DNA of 64,000 nucleotides. It comes from Scylla paramamosain. Its lineage: Eukaryota; Arthropoda; Malacostraca; Decapoda; Portunidae. The DNA lies in contig NC_087151.1 in NCBI RefSeq assembly GCF_035594125.1, positions 21,412,636 through 21,476,635 of the forward strand. The letters are read 5' to 3'. Each line of letters begins with the position of its first letter. Within the stretch, counting starts at the first letter, position 1. Below the pieces are notes generated by a model. That model was not told the origin of the DNA and made no database searches. It saw only the letters and a list, made by a program, of their open reading frames with translations. A program made the translations under genes and the position numbers. Below, one piece after another: positions 43,776 to 59,971 of this stretch.

Positions 43776-44186
43776 TTTTGGTCATGTTCTGTTTCATTTT
43801 ATGGAGTGTTGTTCATGCGTTTTAGCCTTTTGATACCTAAGAGACTGTAAAACACTTTTAATACACGTTTCTCGTGATGTGTTTTCGTTGCCCTATCTAA
43901 GGTACTTTCTATGCATTTTGGCGTTTATCTATGTAACAATCTGAACAGAAATAATATTTTTTTTTTTTCATAAAGGGTGTTTTACACGCATTTTAGCATT
44001 TTGGTATGTAAGCCGTAAAAAAAAAAAAAACTAAAAAGACACTTTCTTGGTATTTTTTCCCCTATATTGGATGATTTCCATGTTTTTTTTTCAGCATTTC
44101 AGCATTTCAACACGCTCATAAACACTCAAAAGATACGTTTTTTTTTGGAGGGGGGATATCTTGCATCCTTACCCCTTATAAGATGC
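43776..44186 (-). repeat. Inverted satellite segment, about 410 bp
   Basis: Within an otherwise forward array, this stretch reads TTTTGATACCTAAG, TTTTGGTATGTAAG and CACGCTCATAAACACTC, i.e. the reverse complement. It holds about four five-type monomers. Forward reading resumes near GCAAAACACCCTTTAT at about 44187. Confidence 0.85.
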
Positions 44187-45393
44187 TTTGCAAAACACCC
44201 TTTATAGAGGGACACAATAACTTTACCAAAAACGTGTATTTTCAGTGTTTATGAGCTTGTTACATACGAAACCGCTACAAAAGAACACTACGAGTGACGT
44301 GTATTTTGAGTGTTTTTGAGCTTCTTATGCACCAAAACGCTAAAACGTGTAAATAGGACTATGTGGAGAAACAGAACAACATTACAAAAAAAAACGGCAA
44401 AATGCAAGCATAACACCCTCTATGTTGAAATAAAACGACATTACAAGAAACGTATCTTATAATTATTTTTGTGTATGTTAGACAACAAAACGCGAAAAAA
44501 GTATGGAAAGCACGTTATATTGGAAAACAAAACATTATCAAAAACGTTTCTTTTCAATGTTTTTGAGGTACTTACCAAAACGCTAAAACGGATGTAAAAC
44601 CCTTTTCATTGAGACACAGAGTAACATTACCAAAAACAAGTATTTTGGGTGTTTATGAGCTTATTACGTACATAAACGCTAAAATGCATGCAAAGTACCC
44701 GGTATGGGAAAACGAAAGAACATTACGAGAAACGTGTATAAGCAGTGTTTTTGAGGTTCTTAGGTACCAAAACACGAGAATGCGTTGAATAACCCTCTAT
44801 GTGGAGAATTAGAACATTACAAAAAACGTGTATTTTGAGTGTTTTTTACATTGTTAGATACCAAACTGACAAAACGCATGCAAAGCACTCAATATAGGAA
44901 AACCAGAAACGTGTTTTTTTTTTTTTTTTGCGTTTTATGCACCAAAACAATAAAAATGCTTGGAAAGTATCCTACAAAACAACATTACAAAAAGGTGTCT
45001 TTTGTGTGTTTTTGAGCTTCTTACGTACCAAAACGGTAAAATTAATGCAAAACACTCATTATGGAGAAACAAAATACCATTACCAAAAATGTGTATTACG
45101 ATGATTTTTCAGATCGTTAGGTACAGAAACAGCAAAATGCATGCAATGGACCTTATATGATGAAAGATAACAATATTAATTAAAATAATATTGCATTATT
45201 AATACACACGTATTATGAATTATTAAACCTTAGCTAACAAAATTCTCAACAACACTCTATATGTAGAAACAGAACAACATTACTAAAAACGTGTGTTATG
45301 AGTGTTAGTAGCATTGGTATATACAAAAACGCGAAAATTCATGCAAAGTGTCTAATATGGAATAACGAAAAGGCATTACGAAAAAAAATAAAA

Positions 45394-45782
<389 letters not shown>

Positions 45783-48233
45783 GAGAGCTTTTGAGCTTTT
45801 TAGGTTCCAAAACGCAAAAACACTTTAATACCATTATATATGAAAAAAAAACAGAACATTACCAAAAAACGTATTTTGAGTGTTTTTTGCATTGTTAGGT
45901 ACCAAAGTGCCAAAATGCATGCAAAGCACCCCATATGGGGAAAATAAACGATATTTCCAGAAAACATCTCTTTTGAGTGTATATGAGCATGTTAAGCACC
46001 AAAACGCTAAAATGCATATAAATCACTCTGAATGGGAATACCAAACAATTTTACAAAAAACGTATCCTTTGAGTGTTTTTAGCTTCTTACGTAGCGAAAT
46101 GCTAAAACGCATGCAAAACACACTTTATGGAGAAAGAATAGCATTACCAAAAATAAGTGTTTTGAACCTTTTTATCTTGTTACGTACAAAAACGATAAAA
46201 TGCATGGAAAGAACCCTATTTGAGGTAATGAAAAAATCATTGCTAGAAATATGTATTATGAGTGCTTTGGATCGTCTCAGGTACTAAAACGCTAAAACGC
46301 AAGAATAGCACTCTATCTCGGATAGAGAACAACATCATAAAATGTTTATTTAACATTCTTAAATACCGAAACGTCGAAAAGCATGCAAAGCACCCTCAAT
46401 TGTGAAATGAAATTTCGTTTACATAAACATGTCTTTTTGAATGTCCTTTGAAGGCACGAAAACACTAAAAAGCATGGAAAAAACTCAATATGGGGAAAAA
46501 AAATACTAAAACGTGTCTTTTGAGTGTTTTTTAGGTACTTACGTACCGAAACGCTAAAACACTTACAAAACACCTTTTATAGGGAAACAATAACAACTTT
46601 AATAAAAACGTGCATTTTCTGTTTTTTTTTTTTTTTTGCTTGTTACGTAAAAAACCGCAAATATATATTAAAAGTGCACTTCATCGCGAAAATAAAGAAC
46701 ATTACGAGAGACGTGTATTTTTAGTGTTTTTGAGCTTCTTTTTGAGCTATGTACCAAAACGCTGAAACACATGAAAAACACTCAATATGGAGAAACAGAT
46801 TAAGAATACAAAAAAAAAAAAGGTGTATTTTGTGTGTTTTTAACATCATTAGATAACAAAACGCCAAAAAGCATGCAAGGCAACCTCTACGGTGAAATGA
46901 AACGACTTTACAGGAAACGTATCCTATAAGTGTTTTTGTGCATGTTTGACAATAAAACGCTAAAAAGCATCGAAAGCACCCGATATGGGAAAACAAAATA
47001 ACATTACCAAAAAACGTTCCTTTTGAGTGTTTTTGGGCTACTTAACTAACTAAACCCTAAAACGCATGCAAAACCCCTTTATTGAGATACAGAGTAATAT
47101 TACCAAAAACAAGTATTTTAAGTGTTTTCAGCTTGCAAAGTACACTACATCGCGAAACTAAAGAACATTACGAGAAACGTGTATTTTTAATATTTTTGAG
47201 CTTCTTAGGTACCAAAACACTGAAACGCACGAATAACACTCTATACGGAGAAACAGAATAACAATACAAAAATGAAACAGGGGAAGAATGGGGAAACAAG
47301 AGGACCCTACGAATAACTTGTTTTAGGAGTGTTTTTGAGCTTCTTAGTACCAAAAAAAAAAAAAGCAAAAAAGCATTGCAGAACTCTTCATATAGAGAAA
47401 CAACAATATTACCAAAAAAAAGTGTATTTTGAGTGTTTTTATTTTTTTACACTGTTAAGTACCAAAACGCCAAAATGCATGCAATGTGCCCTATATGAGA
47501 AAAAGAAACGACATTAAGTGAAACGTATCTTTTGAGTATTTTTTGTATGTTACACAGCAAAACTCTAAAAATCTTGGAAAGCATCCTATATGGGAAAACA
47601 AAAAAAAGTCTTTTGATTTTTTTTGGGGGGGAGCTGCATATGTACCAAAATACTAAAACGCACGGAAAACACCCTTTGTGGAGACAGAAAGTAACATTAC
47701 CAAGTATTTTTACTTAAGAAAAAATTACAAGTGTTTTTAATGTTTTTGAGCTTGTTTCGTACATAAACGTCAAAATGCATGCAAACAACCTATATGGGGA
47801 GACAAAATGATATTACAAGAAACGTATATTAAGAATATTTTTGAGCTTCTCAAGTACCAAAACGCTAAAAAGCATGAAACGACATTTTAAGAAACGTGTT
47901 TGTCGAGTGATTATGGCATGTTTAGATACCAAAAATCTAGATAGCATTGAAAGTATCCTATGTGGAAGAACACTACATCATTATCAAATTCTTCTCTTTT
48001 CGATGTTTTTAAGCTACTTACGTACCAAAAAGCTAAAACGCAGGCAAAACACCCTTTATGGAAAACAGTATAAGTTTACCGAAAAAACAGTATTTTCAGA
48101 GGTTTTGAGCTTGTTACGTACAAAAAATCTAAAATGCCTGGAAAGTACTTTATATGGGGAAAGAAAATAATATTAAGAGAAACGTGTGTAATGAGAGTTA
48201 TTAAGCTTCTTAGGTACCAAAACGTTAAAAGGC

Positions 48234-48401
48234 ATCAATAGCATTCTGTATAGTGAAATAAAACTTCATTACCAAAGACGTGTATTTTGAATGTTAGTGT
48301 TTTGTTAGTTACCATCAATAGCATCAATAGCATTCTGTATAGCGAAATAAAACTTCATTACCAAAGACGTGTATTTTGAATGTTAGTGTTTTGTTAGTTA
48401 C
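48234..48401 (+). repeat. Local tandem duplication, period 90 bp
   Basis: ATCAATAGCATTCTGTATAG and the following bases to GTTTTGTTAGTT (48234-48311) recur at 48324-48401 with about one mismatch, making this a very recent duplication compared with normal monomer divergence. Confidence 0.85.
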
Positions 48402-51400
48402 CAAACTCCAAAATGCATGCAAAGTCACCTACATGGGGAAAGGAAACGGCATTGACAGAAACGTGTCTTTTGTGATTTTATTAAGTGTTAGACACGATAA
48501 ACGTTAAAAAGCATAGATACCACCCTGTATGGAAAAATAAAACAATATTAAGAAAAACGTGTCTTTTGAGTGTTTTTGATCCACTTATGTACGAAAACGC
48601 TAAAACGCATGCAAAACACCTTTTATAGTGAAACAAAATAACTTAACCCAAAAAGAAGTATTTTGAGTGTTTTTCACTTTGTTAGTTAGGTACCAAAACG
48701 TCAAAAAACAATACAAAATAACTTATATTTGGATACTAAATGAGATTTCCAGAAACATTTCTTTTGAGAGTTTATGAACGCGCTAGGAACTAAAATACTA
48801 AAAAGCATGGAAAACACCTTATGAGTAAAAACAAAATAACTTCAACAAAAATGTCTCTTTTAAGTTTTTTGAGCTACTTATCAAAACGCTAAAACGTATG
48901 TAAAACGCCCTTCATGGAAAAACAGTATATTTCTACTAAAAACGTGTATTTGGAGTGTTTTTGAGCTTGTTACGTAGAAAAATGCCAAAAATGCGTGGAA
49001 AGTACTTTATATGGGGAAAGGAGAAGACATTACGAGAAACTTGTGTTAAGAGAGCTTTTGAGCTTCTCAGGTACCAATACGCTAAAAAGCATGAATAGCT
49101 TCATGGAGGAGCAACAACAACAAAAAAAAAGGTATATTTTGAATGTGTTTCACATTGTTAGATACCAAAACGCCAAAATGCATAGAAAAAATCCCATATG
49201 GAGAAAGAAAACGAGATTTCCAGTAACGTGTCTTTCAAGTGTTAGCAAGCGTGCTAGGCATCGAAACGCTAAAAAGCATGGAAAGCACCCTATATGGGAA
49301 AACAAAAGTACATTACTAAAAACGTCTCTTTCCAGTGTTTTGAGTTATTTACGTAAGATAACGCTAAAACACATGTATCTCTATGGAAAACAAAAATAAA
49401 TACCAAAAACAATTATTTTGAATGTTTTTGAGCATGTTACTTACAAAAGGCCAAAATATTTCAAACTACTTTAAATGCGGAAAGGAAAAAAAAAAACGAA
49501 AAACGCGTATTACGAGTGTTTTTTGAGCTTATTAGGTACCAAAACATTCATATGCATGCATGTTTCTCCATTTGGAGAAACAGAAAAAAATATTACCAAA
49601 ACATGTATTTTACGTGTATTTCACATTGTTAGTTTCTTTCGAGTGTTTTTGAATTACTTACATACCAAAACGCTATAACGCATGCAAAACACCTTTTATG
49701 TAGAAATATAACATTATCAAAAACAAGAGTTTTGATTTTTTTTTTTTTGAGCTTGTTACGTAGACAAACGCCAAAATGCATGCAAAGTACTCTCTATGGA
49801 GAAACAAGAAAAAAAAAAAAAGAAAAGATACGAGAAACGTTTATTAGCAATGGTTTTGAGCTTCTTGGACACCAAAACGCTAAAACGCATAAGTACCACT
49901 CAATATGGAGAAACAGTACAACTTTAACAAGAATGTGTATTTTGAGTATTTCACTTTGGTAGGTACCAAAACGCCAAACTGAATGCAAAGCACCCTTTAT
50001 GGGGGAAAGGAAGCGAGATTTCCAGAAACGTGTCTTTTTAGTATTTATGAGCGTGCTAGGTTCTAAAACGCTAAAAGGCATGGACAAAACATAAGCAATT
50101 TAACACGGGATGAGCGATCCTACAATACCCCTTTCAGTGTTTTTGAGTTACTTACGCACCAAAACGCAAAATCGCATGCAAAAACATTTATAATGGAGAA
50201 ACAGAATAACATTACCAAAAACAAGTATTTTGAATATTTTTTTTTATGCTCATTGCGTACATAAACGCAAAAAATACATAAAAAGTACCCTGTATGGAGA
50301 GACGAAAAAAAAAAAAAATTTTTCGAGAAATGTGTATTATCAGTGGTCTTGAGGTCCTTAGATACTAAAACGCTAAAACGCATAAATAGCACTCTATATG
50401 GAGAAACAGAACAATATTACCAAGAGGATGTATTTAGAGTGTATTTCACATTGTTAGGTACCAAACCGCCAAATTCAAAGCAAAGCACGCTATATGGGAA
50501 AGGAAACGAGATTTCCAGAGACTTCTCTTTTTAGTGTTTATAAGAGTGATAGGCATCAAAACACTAAAAAAAAAGCATGGAAAGCACCGTATATGAGAAA
50601 ACAAAAACATTGCCAAAAATGTCTCTTTTTCAATGTTTTTGGGTTACCTATGTACCAAAACGCTAAAACGCAGGCAAAACATTCTATATGGAGAAGGAGA
50701 ATAATATTACCACGAACAATTATTTTGAGTATTTTTGAGCTTGTTACTTAAAAATAAAACTCCAAAATGCATGCAAAGTTCCTTATTTAGGGAAGCGATA
50801 CTATATTACGAGGAATGTGTATTATGAGTGTTTTTTTTTCTTTTTTTTGTTTCTTAGGTAATAAATCATGCACAAAATCGCCAAAATGTATTCAAAATAC
50901 CCTATATTGCTAAACAAAACGCCATTATAAGGAACTTGTCGTATGAGTGTTTTTGAGCTTCGTAGGTACAAAGATGCTAAAACTCTTTATGAAGAAACAG
51001 AACAATATTACCCAAAATGTGTATTTTGGGTGTATTTCACATTGTTAGCTCCCATAACGCGAAACTACATGCAAAGTTCTCTTTATGAGAAAACGAAAGG
51101 AGATTTCAAAAAAAATGTGTCTTTTGAATGTTTGTGAGCGTGCTAGGCATGAAAACGATAAAAAGCATGGAAAGTACCTTATATGGGAAATGGAGAAAAA
51201 GAAAAAAAAAACATTACTAAAAACGTCTCTTATCAGTGTTTTGAGCTACTTACGTAACAAAATGTTAAAAGTCATGCAACCCTGTATAGAAAGCAGAATA
51301 ACTACTAATAAAACAAGCATTTTGAGAGTTTTTGAGCATGTTACGTAAAAAAAAGGCAAAATGATGTGAACAACTTTACATGTCGGAAAAAAAAATATTA

Positions 51401-54400
51401 CGAGAAATATTTATTATTAGGTACGAAAGCACTAAAATACATGAACAGAATTCCTTACGAAAAAAAAAAAAAACAGAAAACGTGCATTTTGAGTGCATTT
51501 CACATTCTTAGTTGCCATAACCCAATATGCATGCAAACCACTGTATAAGATGAAAGAAAACGGCATTTACAGTAGTGTACCTTTTGAGTGTTTGTAAGGT
51601 TGTTAGGCACAAAAAAACCTAAAACCCATGAAAAATATGCTATATTGGAAAAGAACACAATATTACCAAAAATGTGTCATTTGAGTGTTTTTTGGAGCTA
51701 TTTACGTATCAAAACGCTAACACGTAAGCAAAACACACAAATAGAGAAACAATAACATTACAAAAAAAAAAGTATATTGAGTGTTTTCATACTTGTTACG
51801 TACAAAAACCTCAAAATGCTTGGAAAGTGCCCTGTATGGTGAAATAAAAAGACATTACGAGAATCTTGTATTATGAGCGTTTTTGAGCTTCATTGGTGTC
51901 AAAATGCTAAAACGCATAAATAGCACTCTATATGAAGAAACAGAACAACATTAACAAAAACGTATATATTGAGTATATTTCACATTCTTAGGTACCAAAA
52001 CGACAAAATGTATGCAAAGTACCCTATCTGGGATAAGGAAACGAGGTTTCCCCCCCAAAAAAAAGTGTCTCTTAGCGTTTATGAGCGTGTTAGGCACGAA
52101 AATGCAAAAAGAGAAAAAGAAAACACTCTATATGGGAAAAGAAAACAAAACGTCTCTTTTCAGTGTTTTTGATATCCTTACCTACCAAAACTAAAACGCA
52201 AACAAAACGCGCTTTATGGAGAAACAGAATAACATTACCAAAATCAAGTATTTTCATTGTTTTTGAGCTTTTCACGCACAAAACGCCAAAATGCATTGAA
52301 AATACTCCATATGGGGTAACGAAAGAACATTACGAGAAACATTATGAGTGCTTTTAAGCTTCTTAGGCACAAAAAACGTTAAAACGCATAAATACCATAC
52401 AGTATGAAGAAACGAACATTAGCAAAAATGTTTTTCAGTATATTTCACATTCTTATGTACCAAAATGTCAAAATGCATGCAAAAGCCCTTCATAATGGGA
52501 AATAATGGGTCTTTTCAGTGTTTCTATGAGTGCTAGGCACAAAAACGGTAAAGAGCATGGAAATCACCCTATATGGAATACAAAACTACATTACGAGAAA
52601 CTTGTCTTTTGTGTGTTTTTTTTTTTTTTTTAGCTTCTTCCGTACCAAAACGATAAAACGCATGCAAAATACCCTTATAAAAAAAAAAAAAGTATTTTGA
52701 GTGTTCTGAGTTTGTAACGTAGGAAAACGACAAAATGCATGCAAAATAACCTGTATGGGGTAACGAAAGAACATTACGAGAAACGTGTTCTATGAGTGCT
52801 TTTCAACTTCTTAGATAAAAAAAACGCAAAAACGCCTAAATATCCCTCTATATTAAGGAACAGAACAACATTACCAAAAACGTTTATTTTGAGTTTTTTT
52901 CACATTCTTAGGTACCAAAAAGCTAAAAACGCATGCAAAATCCCCTATATGAGCAAACGAAACGAAATTTCCAGAAACTTGATTTTTGGGGAATTTATGA
53001 GCGTTCTAGCTATCAAAACGCTTAAAAGCATGGAAATCAAGCTATATTGGAATACGAATGAACATTACCAAAAATATATATTTTGAGAGTCTTTCACATT
53101 GTTAGGTACCAAATTGGCAAAATGCATGTAGAGCCCAAAATATCGGAAAACAAAACGAAATTTACAGAAACGTTTCTTTTGAGTATTTATGAGCTTGTTA
53201 GACTCAAAAACACTAAAAAGCATGGAAAGCACTCTATACTGGAAAAAAAAAATTTACCAAAAACTTTTTTTTCAGGTGTTTTGAGCTACTTTCTTAACAA
53301 AACGCTAAAACACATGTAAAATATGTGGGAAAGAGAATAACTAACAAAAACAAGTATTTTGAGGGCTTTTGAGCTTGTTATGAACAGATACGCCAAAATA
53401 CTGCAAACTACCCTATATGAGAAATAGAAAAAAAAAAAAACGAAAAACGTGTATTATGAGTTTATTTCAGCTTCTTAACTACCAAAACCCTAAAACTCAT
53501 GAATAGCACTCTATATGGAGAAATAGAATAACATTACCAAAACGCCAAAATGCAGTCAAAGCATCATATATGGGGTAAGGAAACAAGATTTCCAAAGAAT
53601 AAATGTGTCTTTTGAGTGTTTATGAGTGTAATAGGCATCAAAACACTATAAATTATACAAAATACTCGATATTGTTAGGCACCAAAGCGGTAAAAAGCAT
53701 GGAAATCACCCTTCATGGGAATATAAAACGGCATTACGCAAAACGTGTCTATCGAGTGTTTTAGAAATTCTTATGTTCCAAAATGCTAAAGCAAATGCAA
53801 AAATATATGTTATGGAGAAACAAAATAATATTACCAAAATCAAGATTTTTTTTTTCTAGTTTTTTCAGCTTGTTACGTAGAAAAATGTCAAAAAGCATGC
53901 AAAGTACACTTAATGTGGAAAAGAAATGACATTACATGAATCGTGTATTATGAGTGTTTTTGTGTTTTTTTTTAGGTTTCAAAACGTTAAAACACATGAA
54001 TAGCACTCTATATAGAGAAACAGAATAATATTGCCAAAAATGTGTATTTGCATGCAATGCACCTTCCATGGGAAAAGAGAATGAGATTTCCAGAAACGTG
54101 TCTCGAGTGTTTATGAGCGTGCTAGGCACCAAAGCGCTAAAAAGTATTAAAAGCACTTTCTATGGGAATAGAAAACAGCATTACCAAAAACGTGTCTTTT
54201 GAGTGTTTTTCAGCTGCTTTGGTACCAAAACTCTAAAACGCATGAAAAAAAAAAAAACTTTATGAATAAAAAATGACATTACCAAAAAGAAGTATTTTCA
54301 GTGTTTTAGGACTTGTTACGAAAAAAAAAACCTATATTCATGTAAAGTATCCTATGAGGAAAGGAAAGGTCATTACCAGACACTTTTATTATAAATGTTT

Positions 54401-57400
54401 ATCAACTTTATAGGTTCCCAGACGCTAAAACGCATTAACATGTCTCTATATGGAAAAAACAGAAACACATAACAAAAAAAATATGAAAAAAAAAAGACAT
54501 ATCCAGAAACGAGTCTTTTTGACTGGTTATGAGCGTGTTAGGCAAAACGCATGGAAAACCTCCTATAAAGGAAAACAAAACAGTAATATATGGGGAAACT
54601 AAAAGACATTACGAGAATAGTGTATTATGGGAGTCTTGAGCCTCTAGATACTAAATACTAAAACGCATGGTTAGCATATCTATATCGAGAAATAGAACAA
54701 CATTGCCAAAAACGTGTATTTTGACTCTTTTTTCACATTATTATTATTATTATTATTAGTCCATATAAAGCTCACTATATGAGGAAACGAAACATTACTT
54801 TTCTTTTCAGCGTTATTCAACTTATAATTAACCAAACGCTGAAACGCGTGCATCCACTCTGTGGCGAAAAACAAAATAAAAACATTACGAAAACAAGTGT
54901 TTTTAATGTTTATTTATTTGTTTATTTATTTATTTATCTATTTATTTATTCTTTTTTTTTGGCATGTAACGTAGAAAAACGCAAAATGCAGGCAATATGG
55001 GGAAATGAAAGGACATTACCAGAGACGTGTATTATGAGTGTTTTTAAGTTTCTTAGGTACCAAAACACTAAAATAATATTATTAAAAACGTTTATTTTCA
55101 GCGTATTTCACATGTTTTGATACCAAAACGCCAAAATGCATGCAAAGTACCTTATATGGCGAAGAGAAACGACAGTTCCAGAAATGTGTCTTTTGAGTGT
55201 TTATCAACGTGTTAGGCACCAAAACGCTCTAAGGCATGGAAAACTCTCTATATGGGGAAAAAAAGAAATTTACAAAACACGTTTTTTGACCTACTTCCAT
55301 ACTAAAACGCTAACATTGTTGCAAAAAACATACTTTAAGGAGAAAGAGAATAACTTTACCAAAAACAAGTATTATGAGTGTTTTCAGCTTCTTTCGTACA
55401 AAAACGAAGAAATGCATGGAAGGTACCCAATATGGGGAAACGAAAAGACATTATGAGAATTGAGCATTTTAAGTATATTTGAGCTTCTTAGGTACCAAAA
55501 CTTTAAAGGGTATGAATAGCATTCTATATGTAGTGAAGAACATTACCAAAAATTTGTATTTCGAGTATTTCACAATGTTAGGTACCAAAACGCCAAAAAG
55601 CATATGGCAAAGCGAAACTACTTTACCAGAAAAGTGTCTTTTAATTTAATTAATTAATTAATTTTTGTTTTTTTTTTTTACGCCCCAAAAGGCTAAAATA
55701 CATAGGAAGCACCATATATTAGGTACTAAAACTTAAAAACGCATGAATAGCACTCTATGTGGAAAGACAGAACATTACCGAAAACCTGTATTTTGACTGT
55801 TTTTCACATTATTAAATTCCAAAACGCAAAATCCATGCGAACCACCTTATATGGGGTAAGGAAACGAAATAAAAAAAAAAATCTTTTCAGTGTTTATGAG
55901 CGTGTAAGGCACGAAAACGATAAGAAGCAAGGAAAGCTCCTTATATGGGAAAACAAAACAACATTACATTTGAGTGTTTTGAGTGTTTTCAATTTCTTGC
56001 TTACCAAAATGGTAAAACGCATGCAAAACAACCTTTGTGGAAAAACAGATTAACATTATCAAAAACAAGTCTTTTAAGTGTTTTTGAGCTTGTTACATAC
56101 AAAAACGCCAAAATGCATAAAAAAAAAAAAAAATACCACATATATATATGCAAAAGAAAGGACATTGCCAGAGGTGTGTATTTTAAGTATCTTTGAGTTT
56201 CTTAGATACTAAAACGTTCATACGCATGAATAGCACGTGGTATGGAAAAAAAAAAAAACATTACCAAAAACGTGTATTTTAAGTGTTTTTACATTATTAG
56301 GTACAAAAATGCCAAAATTCACACAAAGCATCCTATATGTGGAAACAAAACGACTTTACCAGAAATCTGTTTTGTGTTTTTGAGCGTGTTAGCTACTAAA
56401 ACGCTAAAAAGAATGGAATTCACCTTATATGAAATAAAAAAGAAAAAATATTACGATAAACGTATGTTTTGAGTGTTTTTCAACTTCTTACGTACCAAAA
56501 CGGTAAAAAGTATCCAGAACAAACTTTATGGTGATATAGATTAACATTATTAAAGATAACTCTTTTAGATTTTTGTTTTTAACTGTTACGTAGAAAACGA
56601 CAAAATGCAATTAAAGAACTCTATATGGTGAAACGAAAAGATATTACGAAAAACGTGAATTATAAGTGGTTTTTTTTTTTTGTACCACTCTATATGGAGA
56701 AAAAAAAAAAAGGAAAAACTTGTACTTTGAGTTTTCCCCACATTGTTAGGTATCAAAACGACAAATTGCATAAAAAGCCTCCTTTATGGAGAAACGAAAC
56801 GACATTCCAAAAAACATGTTTTCAGTGTTTTTGTGCATGTTAGGCACCAAAACGCAAAATAAGCATGGAAAGCACCCTATATGGGAAATGAACACAAAAT
56901 TACCAAAAATGAGTGTCTTTGATTATTTTTAGCATCAAAAACACCCTACATTGAGAAACAGAATCAAATTATCAAAACAAATATTTTGGGGGTTTTTGAG
57001 CTTGCTATGAAAAAAGACTCCAAAATGTATAGAAAATATCCTACATGAAAAAAGTAAATTAAATTGAGAAACGTGTATTATGAGTGTTTTTGAACTTAGT
57101 TACCGAAACAGCTAAAACCCAATAAGAGCACTCTATATTGAGATACATAACAAAAATACAAAAACTTTGTACTTTGAATGTATTTTAAGATACAAGATTT
57201 TGTATCTTGAATGTATTGAATGGTATCAAAACGCCTAAAATGCAAACGACATTTCCAGAAGCATAGCTTTTAAGTGTTTATGATGTGTTAGGCACCAAAA
57301 CGCTAAAAAAAAAAAAAATGTATGGAAAGCACCCTATATGGGAAAAAGAAAAAAAAATGTGTAGAAGACACGTTTTTGTATTTTTGTATTCTTTTCAGCT

Positions 57401-58079
57401 TCCTACGTTCAAAAACGGTAAACGGATGCAAAAAAAAAAAAAAACTTCAGAGAGAAACTGAACAAAAAACTCTTTTTTTTTTTATGGAGAAGACAAGTAA
57501 TATTACCAGAAACAAAAATTTAGAGTTTTTTTTTTACTTGGTACGTAGAAAAAATCCCAAAATGCATGCATGAAAATACCCTATACGGAAATAAAAAGAC
57601 GTAAATAGAAGTGTAATATGAGTTTTTTTTGAGGTTCTTAGGTACCAAATTCCTAAAACGCATGAATAGCACTCTATATGGAGAAACAGAAAAAAAAAAA
57701 AAAAACATTACCAAAAATGTATATTTTCAGATTATTTCACATTGCTAGGTACGAAAACGCAAAAAAATCATGCAGAGTACCCTATATAGGGAAAAGAAAC
57801 GACGTTTTCAGATAAGTGTCTTGGGTATTTATGAGCGTGTTAGGTACCGAAACGCTAAAACGCATGGAAAGTACCCTATATAGGAATAAAAGAACTTTAC
57901 AAAAAAACGTATCTTTTCTATGTTTTTGAGCTACTTAAGTATTAAAACGCTAGGATAAATGCAAAACACACGTTATGAAGAAAGAAAATAACATTATCAA
58001 AAACAAATATTTTGAGTGTTTTTGAGATTATTAGGTATTAAAACGCTAAAACGCATGAATAGCACTCTATATGGATAAA

Positions 58080-58157
58080 TATAGCATCATTATATATTAT
58101 ATATTATATTATCTACTATATTATATAATATATATTATATATTATATTATATATTTC
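58080..58157. repeat. TTATATA-rich low-complexity stretch
   Basis: Irregular TATATTATATATTATAT words replacing part of a monomer. Confidence 0.85.
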
Positions 58158-58308
58158 AGTTTCTTAGGTACCAAAAGAGCAAAATGCACGCAAAGCACCC
58201 TATATGGGGGAAAGGAAACGAGATTTACAGAAAAGTGTCTTTTTAGTATTTATGAGCGTGCTAGGCATCAAAACACTGAAAAAAAAGCATGGAAAGCATA
58301 CTATACGG

Positions 58309-58567
<259 letters not shown>

Positions 58568-59858
58568 TGTGTTTTGAGTGTTTTTTTTAGTGTTAGGTAC
58601 CAAAATCCCATAATGCATGCAAAGCTCTTTTTATAGACAATGGAAACAAGATTACCTGAAAGGTGCTTTTTTCACTGATTTACTGCGTTTTAGGCATCAG
58701 AACACTAAAATGATGGAAAGCATTGTATACTGGAAGACAAAACATTACCAAAAACCGTGCCTTTTTAATTTTTTGAGTTATTATGTACCAAAACGCTAAC
58801 ACGCATACAAAACACCCATTAAGAAGAAACAGAATAACTTTACAAAAAAAAAAAAAAAGTGTATGTTCAGTGTTTTGAGCTCCTTACGTAAAAAAATACG
58901 ATGAAATGCATGTAAAGTATCTTATATTGAAAAGGAAACGATGTAGCAAGAAACGTGTGTTTTTAAACATCTTAGGTAACAAAGCGTTAAAACACGTGAA
59001 AACACTTTATATGGAGAAACAGAACAACATTGCCAAAAACGTCTGTTTTGAGGGTTTTTTACATTGTTATGTACCAAAACGCCAAAATGAATGCAAAACA
59101 CTTTATATGGGGAAATGAAAGAACATGACGAGGAACATGTATTGTGAGTGTTTTTTGAGCTTCATAAGTACCAAAAGTCTAAAATGCGTCAATAGCACTT
59201 TATATGAAGGAAGAAAACAACATTACGAAAAACGTTTATTTTGAGTGTTTTTCACATTGTTATGTACCAAAGCAACGAAATGTATGCAAAGCATTCTATA
59301 TGGGGAAACAAAATGACAAAACCTGAAACATGTCTTTTGAGTCTTTTTTAACCTATTAGGCACCAAAATGCTAAAATACATGGAAAGCACTCAATATTGG
59401 ACCACAAAAACATAAAGAAAAGCGTATCTTTTTAGTGTTTTTTTTTCAGTTTTGTATGTACCAAAACACTTAAACACATGGAAATCACCCTTTCTGTAGA
59501 AACAAAATAACATTACCAAAAGTATGCATTTCCAGTGTTTTTGAGTTTGTTAGGTACAAAAACAGGAAAATGCATTTAAAGAACCTGATGTGGTGAAACA
59601 AAGTAATATTACCGGAAACGTGGATTAAAAGTGTTTTTGACATTCTTAGGTAACAAAATGCTAAAAATGCGTGAATAGCACTTCATATGTATATAGCACT
59701 TCATCTGTTTTTAGTGTTTTAGGCACCAAAAAACGCTAAATTACATAGAAAGCACCCTATACTGGGATACAAAAGAACAATACAAAAAATGTGTATTTTT
59801 GGGTGTTTTGTGTTTTTAAGCTTCTTATGTATTAAAACGCTAAAAAGTAAGAAGTAGG

Positions 59859-59971
59859 GAAATTGCCATGGGAGTTGCCTATCCTAAATTGGCATGCCAT
59901 GGGAGTTCCCATGGAATGAGGACTACCATGGCAATGCCAAATTAGGATGGGCGACTCCCATGACAATTTTC
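59859..59971. repeat. Palindrome with arms of about 40 bp at the satellite border
   Basis: Left arm about 59859-59902 (starts GAAATTGCCATGGGAGT) and right arm about 59925-59971 (ends ACTCCCATGACAATTTTC) are reverse complements with a handful of mismatches, separated by about 22 bases. It lies within 20 bases of the last recognisable satellite monomer. It may be the terminal or subterminal hairpin of the Polinton-like element, or a separate small foldback element. Terminal status is inferred only from position. Confidence 0.7.
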
